Shown: positions 33,031-41,715 of the stretch, piece by piece
Position numbering within the stretch: the stretch's first letter is position 1
How the letters are laid out: the number at the start of each line of letters is the position of its first letter
Assembly: GCF_036226365.1 (NCBI RefSeq)
Contig: NZ_CP108462.1
Coordinates: 620,001 to 684,000, forward strand
Source of the DNA: Streptomyces sp. NBC_01262
Lineage (GTDB): Bacteria > Actinomycetota > Actinomycetes > Streptomycetales > Streptomycetaceae
Direction: 5' to 3'
Length of the DNA: 64,000 bases
Notes under the pieces: model-generated
The model's input: only the letters and a program-made list of their open reading frames with translations
Database searches by the model: none
Told to the model about the DNA's origin: nothing
Made by a program: the position numbers and the translations under genes

Positions 33031-34568
33031 GATCGGACTTCCTCTCGATGCGTGGCCACGGCGCGGGCGGCCCGCACCGCGGTCACCGCGCCGGTCAGGG
33101 TGACGTTGGCGGCCATCGCGGTGGGGATCACACCGTTGCCGGCCAGGTACAGGTTGTCGTAGCCCCACACCCGGCCGTCCGGGCCGCACACGCTGGTGCC
33201 GTCGTCGGCGGGGCCGGAGCGGACGGTGCCGGTCTGGTGCAGCGAGGAGCCGGGCGGGAGCAGAGCGTGTTCGGTCGCGGGATCGAACGGGCCGAACTCC
33301 TCGGCGATGGACCGGACCTCGTCGAGCGCCCGCCGGATCAGGGCGCGGTCGGCGTCGCAGTAGCCGAACTCGACGCCGATCCGGGGCATCCCGGCGAGGT
33401 CGGTCGCGGTCTGCGAGAACACCAGCCGGTTCTCGGGGCGGGACTCGACGGGGGCGAACAGGGAGAGGCCCACGGAGTGGGCGAGGGGGCGGCCGTCCTC
33501 GTCCACGTACGTCCGGTTCATGATCTGGCCGTGGAAGGGCTGGGCCGCTCCGTTCTGCGGCAGCCAGAGCGAATCCGTGCTGAACTCGCCGGCGCGCGGG
33601 AGGGGCAGGGCGTCCAGGCCGATGCCGAACCTGTCGAGGTCGAGCAGCACCCGGGCGGTGATGAACGCGTGCTCGTTGAGGTGGCGGCCGAGCGCCTCGG
33701 GCCGGATGCCGGAGGCGAACAGCAGTTGCGGGGTGCGCAGCGCGTCCGCGCACACCACCACGGCGTCCGCCAGGAGCTGCGACTCGGCGCCGCGCGCTCC
33801 TTCGGCGCTGTCGGTGATGCGACGGAGCCGGGCGCCGGTCACATGGCCGTCCGAGACGATGAGCGAGGTCGCGAGCGTGCCGGTCACCAGGGTGAAGGCA
33901 GGGTCCCCGCCCGTCGCGATCGCGGGGAAGATCGTGCCCGGGGCCGTACGCGGCATGGGGCCCGATGCCTTCGCGGTGACGGCCATGGGCATGGGCTGCG
34001 GCTGCCGGTCGGCCGGTCCGACGCCGCCGAAGCGCCGGCGCAGTACGTCGAGGACCGCCTCGCCGGTGCCGGTCGGGCCGATCGCGGCGGGGGTGACCGC
34101 GAGCATCCGGTGGGCGGTGGCCAGGTCCGCCGCCCAGCGGGCCGGGTCGCCGAAGTCGAACACCTCGTGCCCGGCGGGCCACGGCGTGGCGGCGGTCCAG
34201 TGCACCCCCATGCCGCCCGCGTTCCATGCCAGCGCCGTCGCGGGCATCGCCTCGGCGTCCTCGCCGAAGGCGAGCGCGTGGAACATGCCGGGCTGGAGAT
34301 CGGTGAGGCTGTCCGCGACCTCGCGCACCGCCTCGGCGCCGGTGTACATGCCCTGGATGCCGCTGCCGGCCTGCTCGTTGTAGCGCGCCCACAGGACCGG
34401 GTCGTCCACGTCGTGCAGATGCACACCGGGGGTTCCGCCGATCGCGCTGCCGCCGTCGACCATCGTGATGCGCAGCGCCGGATCGGTGTCCCGGAGCAGC
34501 CGGGCCACGACGGATCCCATGATGCCGCTGCCCACGATGAGGACGTCGGTGCGAGTGGTGTCGGTCAA
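33027..34568 (-). CDS. GMC-type sugar oxidase (pyranose / C-glycoside oxidase-like)
   Basis: A 513-residue FAD oxidoreductase with the N-terminal dinucleotide motif VGSGIMGS (residues 12-19). GGMGVHWTAATPW (residues 118-130) corresponds to the pyranose 2-oxidase segment that carries the flavin-linked histidine, here His123. The C-terminal SSLHQTGTVRSG and GNGVIPTAMAANVTLT supply the active-site His and Asn. It probably oxidises a sugar or glycoside at C2 or C3 in the cytoplasm. The start is TTG 34568, seven bases after AGGAG. It follows the ROK gene in the operon and is coupled to the TIM-barrel gene. Confidence 0.87.
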   Translation of the reverse strand: MTDTTRTDVLIVGSGIMGSVVARLLRDTDPALRITMVDGGSAIGGTPGVHLHDVDDPVLWARYNEQAGSGIQGMYTGAEAVREVADSLTDLQPGMFHALAFGEDAEAMPATALAWNAGGMGVHWTAATPWPAGHEVFDFGDPARWAADLATAHRMLAVTPAAIGPTGTGEAVLDVLRRRFGGVGPADRQPQPMPMAVTAKASGPMPRTAPGTIFPAIATGGDPAFTLVTGTLATSLIVSDGHVTGARLRRITDSAEGARGAESQLLADAVVVCADALRTPQLLFASGIRPEALGRHLNEHAFITARVLLDLDRFGIGLDALPLPRAGEFSTDSLWLPQNGAAQPFHGQIMNRTYVDEDGRPLAHSVGLSLFAPVESRPENRLVFSQTATDLAGMPRIGVEFGYCDADRALIRRALDEVRSIAEEFGPFDPATEHALLPPGSSLHQTGTVRSGPADDGTSVCGPDGRVWGYDNLYLAGNGVIPTAMAANVTLTGAVTAVRAARAVATHREEVRS

Positions 34569-34604
34569 GGAAGACTCCTGTTGGGTACTACCGGTGCTGA
34601 TGTG

Positions 34605-35759
34605 TCACGCGCTCGGTGCGAGCGGGCCGAACAACTCGGTGTCCATGCGGTCGAGCGCCATCTTGACGGCGCCGATGAGGTCGGCGTCGCGGCCCAGGCC
34701 GGTCGCTCGCAGCTCCACCCCGGGGGTACGGGCGTCGCGCATCGCCTTGCGCACCCGGGGAAGCAGCACGTCGGCCGCGTCCTCCAGACCGCCGCCGAGC
34801 ACGATGAGCGACGGTGCGACCGTCCACGACAGGGTCGTGAGGATCGACGTGATGTTCTCCACGAACTCGTCCACCTCCGCGAGCGCCGTAGCGTCGCCGG
34901 CCCGGGCCGCGTCGAAGCGGTCGAGCGCGACAGCGCGCAGGGCCGGTTCCGGTGCGGTGAGCCAGGCCACGGGGCGGTCCTGGACCGAGCCGGCCGGCAT
35001 CGACACCGCCTCGACGATCTCGCCCGCGGCGCCGTCCAGACCGCGGTGCACCGCGCCCCGGATGAGGATGCCCAGACCGGTCCGGTTCCCGAGCATCGCC
35101 CACACGACGTTGTCGTGGTCACCGGCCACGCCCCGCCAGCGCTCGGCGAGCGCGCCGAGGTTGGTGTCGTTGTCGGCGAACCAGGGCATCCGGACGCGCC
35201 GGGTGAGCTCCTCGGGCAGGTTCACGCCCTCCCAGCGCGTCGTGTGCACCAGACGCCGCACCACGCCGTCGTCGTCGATGGCGCCACCGGCCGCGACCGC
35301 ACCGGCTCGCAGTCGGTCAGCCGAACCGCCCGCCTCGTCGAGCGCCTCCAGCACCAGCGCCGCCGCGTCGTCAAGCGTGACCTGCGGATCCTGGTAGGCG
35401 CGCAGCGGCCGGTACGCCCGGCCGAGGATCCGGCCGCGTACGTCGGCGACGACCGCGGACGCGTCCAGGGTGGTGATGCGCACGGCCGCCAGCAGGGCGT
35501 GTTCGGCCCGCAGCTCGTAGCGGCGGGCCGGGCGCCCGGCGCAGCCGCTGGTCGGCACCCGGTCCAGCTCGGTCACCCAGCCCGCCTCGACGAGCGAGTC
35601 GAGGATGACCTCGATGGTCCGGCGGGAGAGCCCGGCCCGCTCGGCGAGCTCGGTCAGCGTCATCGGCCCGGCCGACACCGCCAGCGCGCGCAGGATGACC
35701 GAGGTGTTGATGCGTCGGACGGCGCTCTGGTTCATCCCGGACACGTACATGGGGATCAC
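34605..35759 (-). CDS. ROK-family transcriptional regulator (zinc-motif-less)
   Basis: A 384-residue ROK repressor with an N-terminal winged HTH (TLTELAERAGLSRRTIEVIL) and a sugar-kinase-like domain. The AVAAGGAIDDDG, ADNDTNLGALAE and APSLIVLGGGLE segments are present, but the CxCGxxGCxE zinc motif of most ROK proteins is missing. I take GTG 35759, which overlaps the permease stop codon (GTGA); ATG 35750 and ATG 35735 are alternatives. It lies within the transporter operon and probably senses the imported sugar. The CGAAAT/ATTTCG cluster upstream of the operon is its candidate operator. Confidence 0.87.
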   Translation of the reverse strand: MIPMYVSGMNQSAVRRINTSVILRALAVSAGPMTLTELAERAGLSRRTIEVILDSLVEAGWVTELDRVPTSGCAGRPARRYELRAEHALLAAVRITTLDASAVVADVRGRILGRAYRPLRAYQDPQVTLDDAAALVLEALDEAGGSADRLRAGAVAAGGAIDDDGVVRRLVHTTRWEGVNLPEELTRRVRMPWFADNDTNLGALAERWRGVAGDHDNVVWAMLGNRTGLGILIRGAVHRGLDGAAGEIVEAVSMPAGSVQDRPVAWLTAPEPALRAVALDRFDAARAGDATALAEVDEFVENITSILTTLSWTVAPSLIVLGGGLEDAADVLLPRVRKAMRDARTPGVELRATGLGRDADLIGAVKMALDRMDTELFGPLAPSA

Positions 35760-36607
35760 CGCATTCCCGTTCCGGCGACGCCCTGCACGAAATAACGCTG
35801 CAGGAACAGGAAGAGTACGAGCACCGGCAGCATCACGACGATCGCACCGGCCAGCAGCAGGCCGTAGTCGGTGACATGCGCCGCCGCCTGGCTGGTGGCG
35901 GCCAGGCCCACGGGCAGCGTGTAGCCGGACATGCTCTGGGCGACGATCAGCGGCCAGAGGAAGTTGTTCCACGAATTGAGGAACGACATGATCGTGATCG
36001 TCGCGACCGCGGGTCCGGCCAGCGGGAGGAAGATCCCGAAGAAGATCCGGAACTCGCCCGCGCCGTCGATCCGGGCCGCTTCGAGCAGCTCGTCGGGGAT
36101 CGACATCGCGTACTGGCGCATGATGAAGACCGACAACGGCAGCGCCAGGCTCGGCAGCGCGATACCGGTGAGGGTGTCCGCCAGGCCCAGGTCGACCGTG
36201 ATCACGAACTGCGTGACGAACACCGTGGTGAGCGGCACCATCATCGCGCCCATCACCGCGGCGAAGGCGATCCGCCTGCCGGCGAAGTCGAGCTTGGCGA
36301 GCGCGTAGCCGGCGGCCGAAGCCGCCACGATGTTGCCGGCCACCACCATGACGGCGACCACGACGCTGTTGGCCAGGAACCGGCCGAAGCCCTCCGTCGC
36401 GAACAGCCGCTCGAAGTTGCCGAGGGTGAGGTGGTGCGGGAGCCAGGCACCGGGGTCGGAACGGATCTCGTCGAGGCTGCGCAGCGAGCCGCTGATCACC
36501 CAGACGAACGGAAGCAGGGTGAGCAGCGCGCACAGCACCAGCGCGCCGTACAGCAGGGGCCGGGCGACGGACCGGCGGCGTGTCGCGACCCGGTCGGCGG
36601 CGGTCAT
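35756..36607 (-). CDS. Carbohydrate ABC transporter permease (MalG type)
   Basis: A 283-residue inner-membrane permease with six predicted helices. The EAA loop is ELLEAARIDGAGEFRIFFGI followed by FLPLAGP, where the ATPase docks. The gene overlaps both neighbours by four bases (ATGA upstream, GTGA downstream). It pairs with the MalF-type permease and the lipoprotein receptor. No ATPase gene is present; in Streptomyces many such systems share a common ATPase (MsiK) encoded elsewhere. Confidence 0.92.
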   Translation of the reverse strand: MTAADRVATRRRSVARPLLYGALVLCALLTLLPFVWVISGSLRSLDEIRSDPGAWLPHHLTLGNFERLFATEGFGRFLANSVVVAVMVVAGNIVAASAAGYALAKLDFAGRRIAFAAVMGAMMVPLTTVFVTQFVITVDLGLADTLTGIALPSLALPLSVFIMRQYAMSIPDELLEAARIDGAGEFRIFFGIFLPLAGPAVATITIMSFLNSWNNFLWPLIVAQSMSGYTLPVGLAATSQAAAHVTDYGLLLAGAIVVMLPVLVLFLFLQRYFVQGVAGTGMR

Positions 36608-37527
36608 GCGCAGGGCCTGAGCAGCCGGAACTGGACGGCGCTCACCAGCATCACGAGCAGGAGCGTCACGAAGGACGCGGCCGAGGACATGCCGAACTCG
36701 CCGACACCGAACTGGTGGTAGGTGTACAGCGCCACCGACTCGGTGGATCCCAGCGGGCCGCCGTTGGTGAGCAGGTACGGCTCGTCGAAGACCTGGAGGT
36801 AGAAGACGGTGAGCAGCACCGACACCATGAGGGTGGTGGGCCGCAGCAGCGGCAGGGTGATGCGCCTCAGCTGTTGCCACCGCCCCGCCCCGTCGAGGGA
36901 GGCGGCCTCGTACACGTCCTGCGGGATCGCCTGAAGGCCGGCGAGGAACAGCACCATCGCGGTGCCGAAGTTGCGCCATACGCCGAGCAGGATGACCACC
37001 GGCATGGTCAGATTCGGGTCGTCCAGCCAGTTCGGCCCGGCGAAGCCGACGGCGCCGAGCACCTTGTTGACGGTGCCGCTGGCGTTGAAGGCGTACTGCC
37101 AGATCAGGGCGACCGCCACGATGTTGGTGACGACCGGCGCGAAGAAGACCGTACGGAACACGCCGCGCATCCGGCGGATGCCGGAGTTCAGCGCGAGGGC
37201 CAGCGCGAGTCCGGTCCCCATGGTCAGCGGCACGCCGACGGCCACGAACACGGCGGTATTGAGGATGTCCCGCAGGAAGCTCTGGTCCTGGAACAGGCGG
37301 AGATAGTTGTCCAGTGCGGTGAAATCCACCGCGAACGGATGACGCAGATCCGCGCCCCGCAGGTCGGTGAGGCTGAACGCGAGCGCGGCGACGGTGGGGA
37401 TCGCCGTGTAGACCAGGAACACCACGGTGAACGGCGCCAGGAACAGCCAGGCGACGGCCGTTCGACGCGCGGCGCCCCGGGGACGACGCGCTCTGCGCGG
37501 CGCCCCCGGGAGGACGGTGACGGTCAT
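36604..37527 (-). CDS. Carbohydrate ABC transporter permease (MalF type)
   Basis: A 307-residue permease with an arginine-rich cytoplasmic N-terminus (residues 11-22) and six predicted helices. The EAA loop reads DVYEAASLDGAGRWQQLRRI and continues TLPLLRP. It starts seven bases after the binding-protein stop codon and overlaps the next permease by four bases, so the proteins are made in ratio. Together they form the channel of a sugar importer. Confidence 0.92.
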   Translation of the reverse strand: MTVTVLPGAPRRARRPRGAARRTAVAWLFLAPFTVVFLVYTAIPTVAALAFSLTDLRGADLRHPFAVDFTALDNYLRLFQDQSFLRDILNTAVFVAVGVPLTMGTGLALALALNSGIRRMRGVFRTVFFAPVVTNIVAVALIWQYAFNASGTVNKVLGAVGFAGPNWLDDPNLTMPVVILLGVWRNFGTAMVLFLAGLQAIPQDVYEAASLDGAGRWQQLRRITLPLLRPTTLMVSVLLTVFYLQVFDEPYLLTNGGPLGSTESVALYTYHQFGVGEFGMSSAASFVTLLLVMLVSAVQFRLLRPCA

Positions 37528-37534
37528 CTGCGGG

Positions 37535-38833
37535 TCACTCCGTACCCGTGCCGAGGCTCTCGGCGTACGCCTGGAGGTTCGCGGCGGCCTTCGTGGCGCT
37601 CTCCTTGCCCTTGGCCACGGCCTCCATCTCCTTGCCCAGCCGGGTCGCGACCTGCGGCCAGGTGCTGACCTGCGGGAACGCCTTGGTGTTCTTGAGCTGC
37701 GTCAGGAAGGCGTCCAGCAGCGGCTGGTCCTTGATGGCGGAGTCGTCCCAGGCGGAGACCACCGCGGGCAGCGAGCTGTACGCCTTGTACTGCGAGACCT
37801 GGGTGCCCGGCTCGGCCATGTACCGGATGAGCTTCCACGACGCCTCCGCGTTGGCACTGCCGGCGAGCACTCCCCAGCTGCCGCCGGCGGAGAAGGAGGT
37901 GCTGCCGGACGCCCCGGCCGGCAGCGGCGCGGTGGCGACGTGGGACGCCGTCCAGCCGGTCTTCTTCGCGGCGGTGTCGAGCTGGCCGACCACCCACGGG
38001 CCGGTGATCATCGTGGCGGTCCTGCCGGAGACGAAGTACGGCTGGGCGTCGAGGAACGTGGGCCCGGCGGTGTCGGCGATCCCCGAGGTGTAGAACGACG
38101 CGTTGTACGTGATCGCGTCGGTCATCGCCGCCGTGTCGAGCGTCCACTTGCCTGCCGAGGACAGCAGCGAACCGCCCGCCTGCCAGGCGTACATCGCGGC
38201 GTCCTGGCCGTTGAAGATGTCCCAGCCGATGTCGGCCCCGAGGCCGTGCGCTGCTCCGGCGCCCTGGAGCGCCTTGAAGAACGGCACCATCTCGTCCCAG
38301 GTCTTCGGCGCCTCGACGCCCGCCTTCTTGGCGAGGTCGGAGCGGTAGACGAGCGCGTAGGTGTACGCGTACCAGGGCACCGTGTACGCGACGTTCTTGA
38401 CCACACCCGCGTCCCACAGGCTCTTGAAGAAGTCGTCCGGGTCCACGAGGCCGTCCGGAACGGGCCGCAGGATCGACGGATCGAGGAACTGCGCCTGCGA
38501 CTCGGGGAAGAACTGGGCGACATCGGGCCCCTTGCCCGCCGCGATCGCCGACTGGAGCTTGGTGTAGTAGTCGGCGTTCGGGATCAGCGTGAACTTCACG
38601 TCGAGGCCGGGGTTCGCCGCCTTGAAGGGCTTGAGGACCTTGTCGAGCACATCGGCGTCGCCCTGGGCGGCCCAGACACTGACGGTGCCGGTGGCCGGGG
38701 AGGTGTCGACGGGCTTGGCGGTGGCTGCTGCGGCTGTCTCGTCGCTGCGGCCGCAGCCCGCCAGGGCAAGGCTGCCGAGGAGGGCCATGCCGCCGGTAAG
38801 CCGTAGGGCACCGCGTCTGGAGAGGTTGGACAC
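37535..38833 (-). CDS. Sugar-binding lipoprotein of an ABC transporter
   Basis: A 432-residue family 1 solute-binding protein. The N-terminus has a twin-arginine-like NLSRRGALRL segment and a lipobox LALAGC with the lipidated Cys27. The body is typical of sugar receptors (TGTVSVWAAQGD, KGPDVAQFFPESQAQF, ITGPWVVGQL). It starts at GTG 38833 after AGGAGA and is the first gene of the six-gene operon ending at 32080. The substrate is probably a glycoside or oligosaccharide, given the oxidase downstream. Confidence 0.92.
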   Translation of the reverse strand: MSNLSRRGALRLTGGMALLGSLALAGCGRSDETAAAATAKPVDTSPATGTVSVWAAQGDADVLDKVLKPFKAANPGLDVKFTLIPNADYYTKLQSAIAAGKGPDVAQFFPESQAQFLDPSILRPVPDGLVDPDDFFKSLWDAGVVKNVAYTVPWYAYTYALVYRSDLAKKAGVEAPKTWDEMVPFFKALQGAGAAHGLGADIGWDIFNGQDAAMYAWQAGGSLLSSAGKWTLDTAAMTDAITYNASFYTSGIADTAGPTFLDAQPYFVSGRTATMITGPWVVGQLDTAAKKTGWTASHVATAPLPAGASGSTSFSAGGSWGVLAGSANAEASWKLIRYMAEPGTQVSQYKAYSSLPAVVSAWDDSAIKDQPLLDAFLTQLKNTKAFPQVSTWPQVATRLGKEMEAVAKGKESATKAAANLQAYAESLGTGTE

Positions 38834-38959
38834 TCGGGTCTCCTGTCACATGAAGGCGCTATGGACCTAATGCGGCCGATGAGTCCGATGAGTCCTGTGC
38901 GGCCGATAGTGACGGTATGAATGCCGTGTTTCGGCGGCATGCCGGAGCTATCACGAATA

Positions 38960-39011
38960 ATTTCGGAACTTGTAGCGAAATCGATTTCGTCACTTTTGGT
39001 AACGGATTTCG
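38960..39011. promoter_or_regulatory. Cluster of ATTTCG half-sites with a 14-bp palindrome
   Basis: CGAAATCGATTTCG is a perfect palindrome at 38976-38989. Further ATTTCG copies lie at 38960-38965 and 39006-39011. The cluster is about 130-180 bp upstream of the sugar-binding lipoprotein gene, in the 244-bp promoter region of the operon. A ROK or LacI-type regulator could bind; the ROK protein of the operon is the nearest candidate. Confidence 0.5.
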
Positions 39012-39077
39012 GGTGATTGTCTCCGATTTATGCGGCTGGTGACGAGCGGATCAATTACATTGCGTCACGCACGAAGG

Positions 39078-40037
39078 TCAGTGCCGGGCGAACTGGACCC
39101 GGGTCGGCTGCGCGACATTCGGCCGCACCGTGATCCCGCTGATGGTCAGTCGTTCCCCGTAGATATCGGTGACCCTGATAGCGGCGCCGCACCCGGTGCC
39201 GTCCTCGGAGAGGAAGTAGTTGTAGTCGGTACGGGCCAGTTGACGCCAACCGCCGCCGGCGCCGACCTCCAGCCGCGCTACCGGATTGCGGTGGCCGATC
39301 ACCTGGATGCCGCACCAATAGCGGCTGGAGCCGGTCTTGTACCGGACCGAGACCGTGTCGGACGTGGCGGGGCTCAGCAGGCTCCAGGTGACCGCGATCC
39401 GGCCGGCCGAGGGGACGGCGAGTTTGGCGAAGGCCTGTGCGCTGAGGTCGAGTTGCCCGGGTGCGCAGGGCAACGGGCACTCGTTGACGATCCGGACCGT
39501 GACGGAGGCGCCGCCGGCCGTGCGGACGAGCACATACGCCCCGCATGCCTTGGACGACTCGTAGTCGGTGGTGTTCATCGCCGCGACCATGAGGTCGGCG
39601 CTCGGGCCGAACAGGCAGGCGCCGTCACCGTTCCCGGCATCGTAGAAGGTGGCGACGCCCTGGTAGGCCGCCTTGGGCCGGATCCGTCCCGCCAGCGGTG
39701 CCGCGGCGGACGCCGTCCGCGCCTTGGCCGTGGCCGACGGCCGCGCCGGGGCGGTGGTCGCACCGGCCGACGCGGTCCGCGAGCCCGACGCGGTCGGGGA
39801 CGCCGACGTGGTCGGGGACCCGGCGTCCGTGGTCGGGGACGCTGTCACGGTCGGCGCGATGGCCTCGGCCCCGGCGACGGGCGTGGTCGCGGTATGCCCG
39901 GCATCGGCCTTGCCGTCGGGGAGGAACCCCATGACCAGCCAGACGACAAGGCCCGTGGCGACCAGCGCCAAAGGCATGCCCGCCATCAGCCCGAGCCTGC
40001 GCCTACGGTTCCGCTCGGCCCGCCTAGTTGCCCTCAT
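39078..40037 (-). CDS. Expansin-like / RlpA-like secreted protein
   Basis: A 319-residue protein with a basic N-terminus, one membrane-spanning or signal segment (LMAGMPLALVATGLVVWLVM, residues 17-36), a Thr/Ser/Ala/Pro-rich linker to about residue 105 and a two-domain expansin-like region. GVATFYDAGNGDGACLFG and VRIVNECPLPCAPGQLDLSA match the six-stranded double-psi barrel, and the C-terminal half fits the second expansin domain. Such proteins loosen cell-wall polysaccharide without hydrolysis. I chose ATG 40037, just before the hydrophobic segment; the open frame continues upstream without coding character. Confidence 0.82.
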   Translation of the reverse strand: MRATRRAERNRRRRLGLMAGMPLALVATGLVVWLVMGFLPDGKADAGHTATTPVAGAEAIAPTVTASPTTDAGSPTTSASPTASGSRTASAGATTAPARPSATAKARTASAAAPLAGRIRPKAAYQGVATFYDAGNGDGACLFGPSADLMVAAMNTTDYESSKACGAYVLVRTAGGASVTVRIVNECPLPCAPGQLDLSAQAFAKLAVPSAGRIAVTWSLLSPATSDTVSVRYKTGSSRYWCGIQVIGHRNPVARLEVGAGGGWRQLARTDYNYFLSEDGTGCGAAIRVTDIYGERLTISGITVRPNVAQPTRVQFARH

Positions 40038-40042
40038 GCCTC

Positions 40043-40228
40043 TCAGTGGCCGCCGGAGACGAAAAGGTTGCCGGCCGGTTGCGCGAAGTCTGGCTGCCCG
40101 GGGTGCGTACGAGCAGGAACGCCGAGCATGCCCGACGCGACGGCGCGGACCAGCCGGGTGGCCAGGCCGAGTTCGATGGTGCGGGGCAGGAAGGGGCCCG
40201 AGGACGAGGACGACGACGAAGGCGTGCG
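40043..40228 (-). pseudogene. C-terminal coding remnant without a start
   Basis: Between an in-frame TGA at 40229-40231 and a stop at 40043-40045, 61 codons have an almost purely G/C third position and read as a natural C-terminus (LPRTIELGLATRLVRAV, then HPGQPDFAQPAGNLFVSGGH). No ATG or GTG is suitably placed. It lies directly downstream of a Cys leader peptide and ends five bases before the expansin-like gene. It looks like the last part of a gene whose front has been deleted; the family is not recognised. Confidence 0.35.
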
Positions 40229-40239
40229 TCAGGAGGCCG

Positions 40240-40356
40240 TCAGCCCTGACAGAGGGCGCTGCGGCAGGTCGTACACAGTGCGCTGCTGACACGGAGCAGG
40301 TCGATGTGGCGGGCCAGGTACGCCGCGGCACGGCCGTGACGCCGCCATGCGGCCAT
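40240..40356 (-). CDS. Cys-type leader peptide, minus strand
   Basis: A 38-residue peptide with the core RHIDLLRVSSALC and three cysteines in the last third (LCTTC, ALC). It matches the short RHIDL leader peptides that streptomycetes place before sulfur and cysteine genes, where stalling at Cys codons is thought to sense cysteine supply. Several in-frame ATGs occur upstream (40374, 40386, 40392). The frame downstream is a degraded remnant and then the expansin-like gene. Confidence 0.55.
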   Translation of the reverse strand: MAAWRRHGRAAAYLARHIDLLRVSSALCTTCRSALCQG

Positions 40357-40392
40357 CCCGGGGCCTGCGTACATCGCCGTCACCATCGCCAT

Positions 40393-40742
40393 TCCGCCGT
40401 AAGCGGGCCTCGCGCCGTCATCCGGGGCCGACCCACCGCGATGCGGAGTTGCCGGTCAGCTGCGCCGAACCGTAGGTCGGCAGTGGGCGAAAAGTCAACG
40501 GCGTCTCGGCCCCGATGCCTTCTTGACCGTCCATCGGGCCGCGCTCACACTGGTGGGCGACGGTCACGATTGTCAGCGCTCGCCCGGCAGGAGCCTCTGC
40601 CCGGCGGGTCATCGGCCCCGGCCCGCTGACAGGCAACCCTTCCACCGCGACGGGGTGCCCCGGGTGACGACCAGGTCCCGCCGGTGCGGTGGGGCAAGTG
40701 CGGTCTCGCATCCAGCGAGGCCCGAGGACGGGACCGGCGCAG
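40393..40742. other. Intergenic stretch without a recognised gene
   Basis: This 350-bp stretch between two divergent Cys leader peptides has open frames in several phases, but none shows convincing composition, a ribosome-binding site or a known motif. It presumably contains the promoters for both leaders. I see no strong palindrome. Confidence 0.5.
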
Positions 40743-40877
40743 ATGCCCAGGACATCGCATGACTTCCCGCCGACGCCGGCACCGGCGTCGACGCCGCTGC
40801 CGCGCCCGCGCCTGCTGACCAGGCGCCGCCACATCGATCTGCTGCGTCTGCGCAACGGCTGCTCTCCGACCGTCTGA
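40743..40877 (+). CDS. Cys-type leader peptide upstream of the GST-like gene
   Basis: A 44-residue frame from ATG 40743 ends in TRRRHIDLLRLRNGCSPTV. The RRRHIDLLR core and the Cys close to the end are the marks of the streptomycete leader-peptide family. It ends 48 bp before the likely start of the thiol-transferase gene (40926). The true start is uncertain; only the second half is conserved in type. Confidence 0.55.
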   Translation: MPRTSHDFPPTPAPASTPLPRPRLLTRRRHIDLLRLRNGCSPTV

Positions 40878-40925
40878 TCCGAAGGGTCCGTACGGTCCGC
40901 AACTACCGCGCCCATGGAGACAGCC

Positions 40926-41690
40926 ATGTCCGAGACGTCCACCTCCCTGCGCTTCCGCGACCGGATCGGCGCCGGTCCGAGCCTCGGTTTCTACCCCGCG
41001 CCGCACCGCTACCACCTGTATCTCTCGCCCGGCTGTCCGCTCTCGCTGCGGGTCTCCATCACGCTGCGGCTGCTCCGGCTGGAGGACTCGGTCGGCACCA
41101 CCGTCCTGCCCGACCCGTCGGAGGTCTGCGAGGCGCTCGCGGCGGCGGCGCTGCGCACGGCCTACGAGACCACCCGGCACCACTACGACGGTCCGCTGAC
41201 CGTGCCCGCGCTGTGCGACCGGTGGAGCGGAAGGGTCGTCAGCAACCACACGGCCGACATCCTCGACGACCTCGCCCTGCACTTCGCCGGCCCGGACGGC
41301 GCCGCCGCGCCACGGCTGCGGCCCGACGCCCTGGCCGCCGACATCGACGCCATCCGCGAGCTGCTCGACGGGGACCTGCTCCAGGACGCGACGCTGGATC
41401 TGCTGGACGGCCAACTGGCCTCGGGGCCCTACGTCCTGGGCGCAGCGCTGACCGCCGCGGACGTGGATGTGTGGGTCGCCCTCGCCCACCCGAACACCGC
41501 CGCAGACGCCCTGCGGCGCGTCGCCGGCCGCGAGCGCCTCCGGTCGTACCTGCGGCGGCTGAGCGTTCACCCGGCCTTCCACACCGATCCGAAACCGGAG
41601 GGAGAGCGGGAACACACCGCTCATGATCCGTGTTCAACCGAGAACAATTGTGTCGGGGACCAGAGCCGGGTTGCGGTGACGGCCGCGTGA
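40926..41690 (+). CDS. Glutathione S-transferase-like / glutathionyl-hydroquinone reductase-like protein
   Basis: The protein of about 254 residues has the thioredoxin-fold active-site segment SPGCPLSLRVSITLRLLRLE, in which Cys precedes Pro as in the Xi-class (YqjG/ECM4) glutathionyl-hydroquinone reductases, and a C-terminal helical domain with SGPYVLGAALTAADVDVWVA. It is shorter than those reductases. In actinobacteria mycothiol rather than glutathione is the usual cofactor. The start is ATG 40926 or 40914 (METAMSE). A Cys leader peptide precedes it, suggesting control by sulfur supply. Confidence 0.78.
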   Translation: MSETSTSLRFRDRIGAGPSLGFYPAPHRYHLYLSPGCPLSLRVSITLRLLRLEDSVGTTVLPDPSEVCEALAAAALRTAYETTRHHYDGPLTVPALCDRWSGRVVSNHTADILDDLALHFAGPDGAAAPRLRPDALAADIDAIRELLDGDLLQDATLDLLDGQLASGPYVLGAALTAADVDVWVALAHPNTAADALRRVAGRERLRSYLRRLSVHPAFHTDPKPEGEREHTAHDPCSTENNCVGDQSRVAVTAA

Positions 41691-41715
41691 GCCAACCGGG
41701 ACGGAGGTGACGGCA

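Noticed and set aside
38867..38910. Repeated GCGGCCGAT and GATGAGTCC words upstream of the sugar operon as a repeat array
   Set aside because: The copies are two each, with irregular spacing, and fall in ordinary G+C-rich promoter DNA. The ATTTCG cluster nearby is the better operator candidate.
40418..41624. Long minus-strand frames across the GST-like gene and upstream region
   Set aside because: Composition is biased, no motif or start signal is seen, and the plus-strand gene with leader peptide explains the region better.
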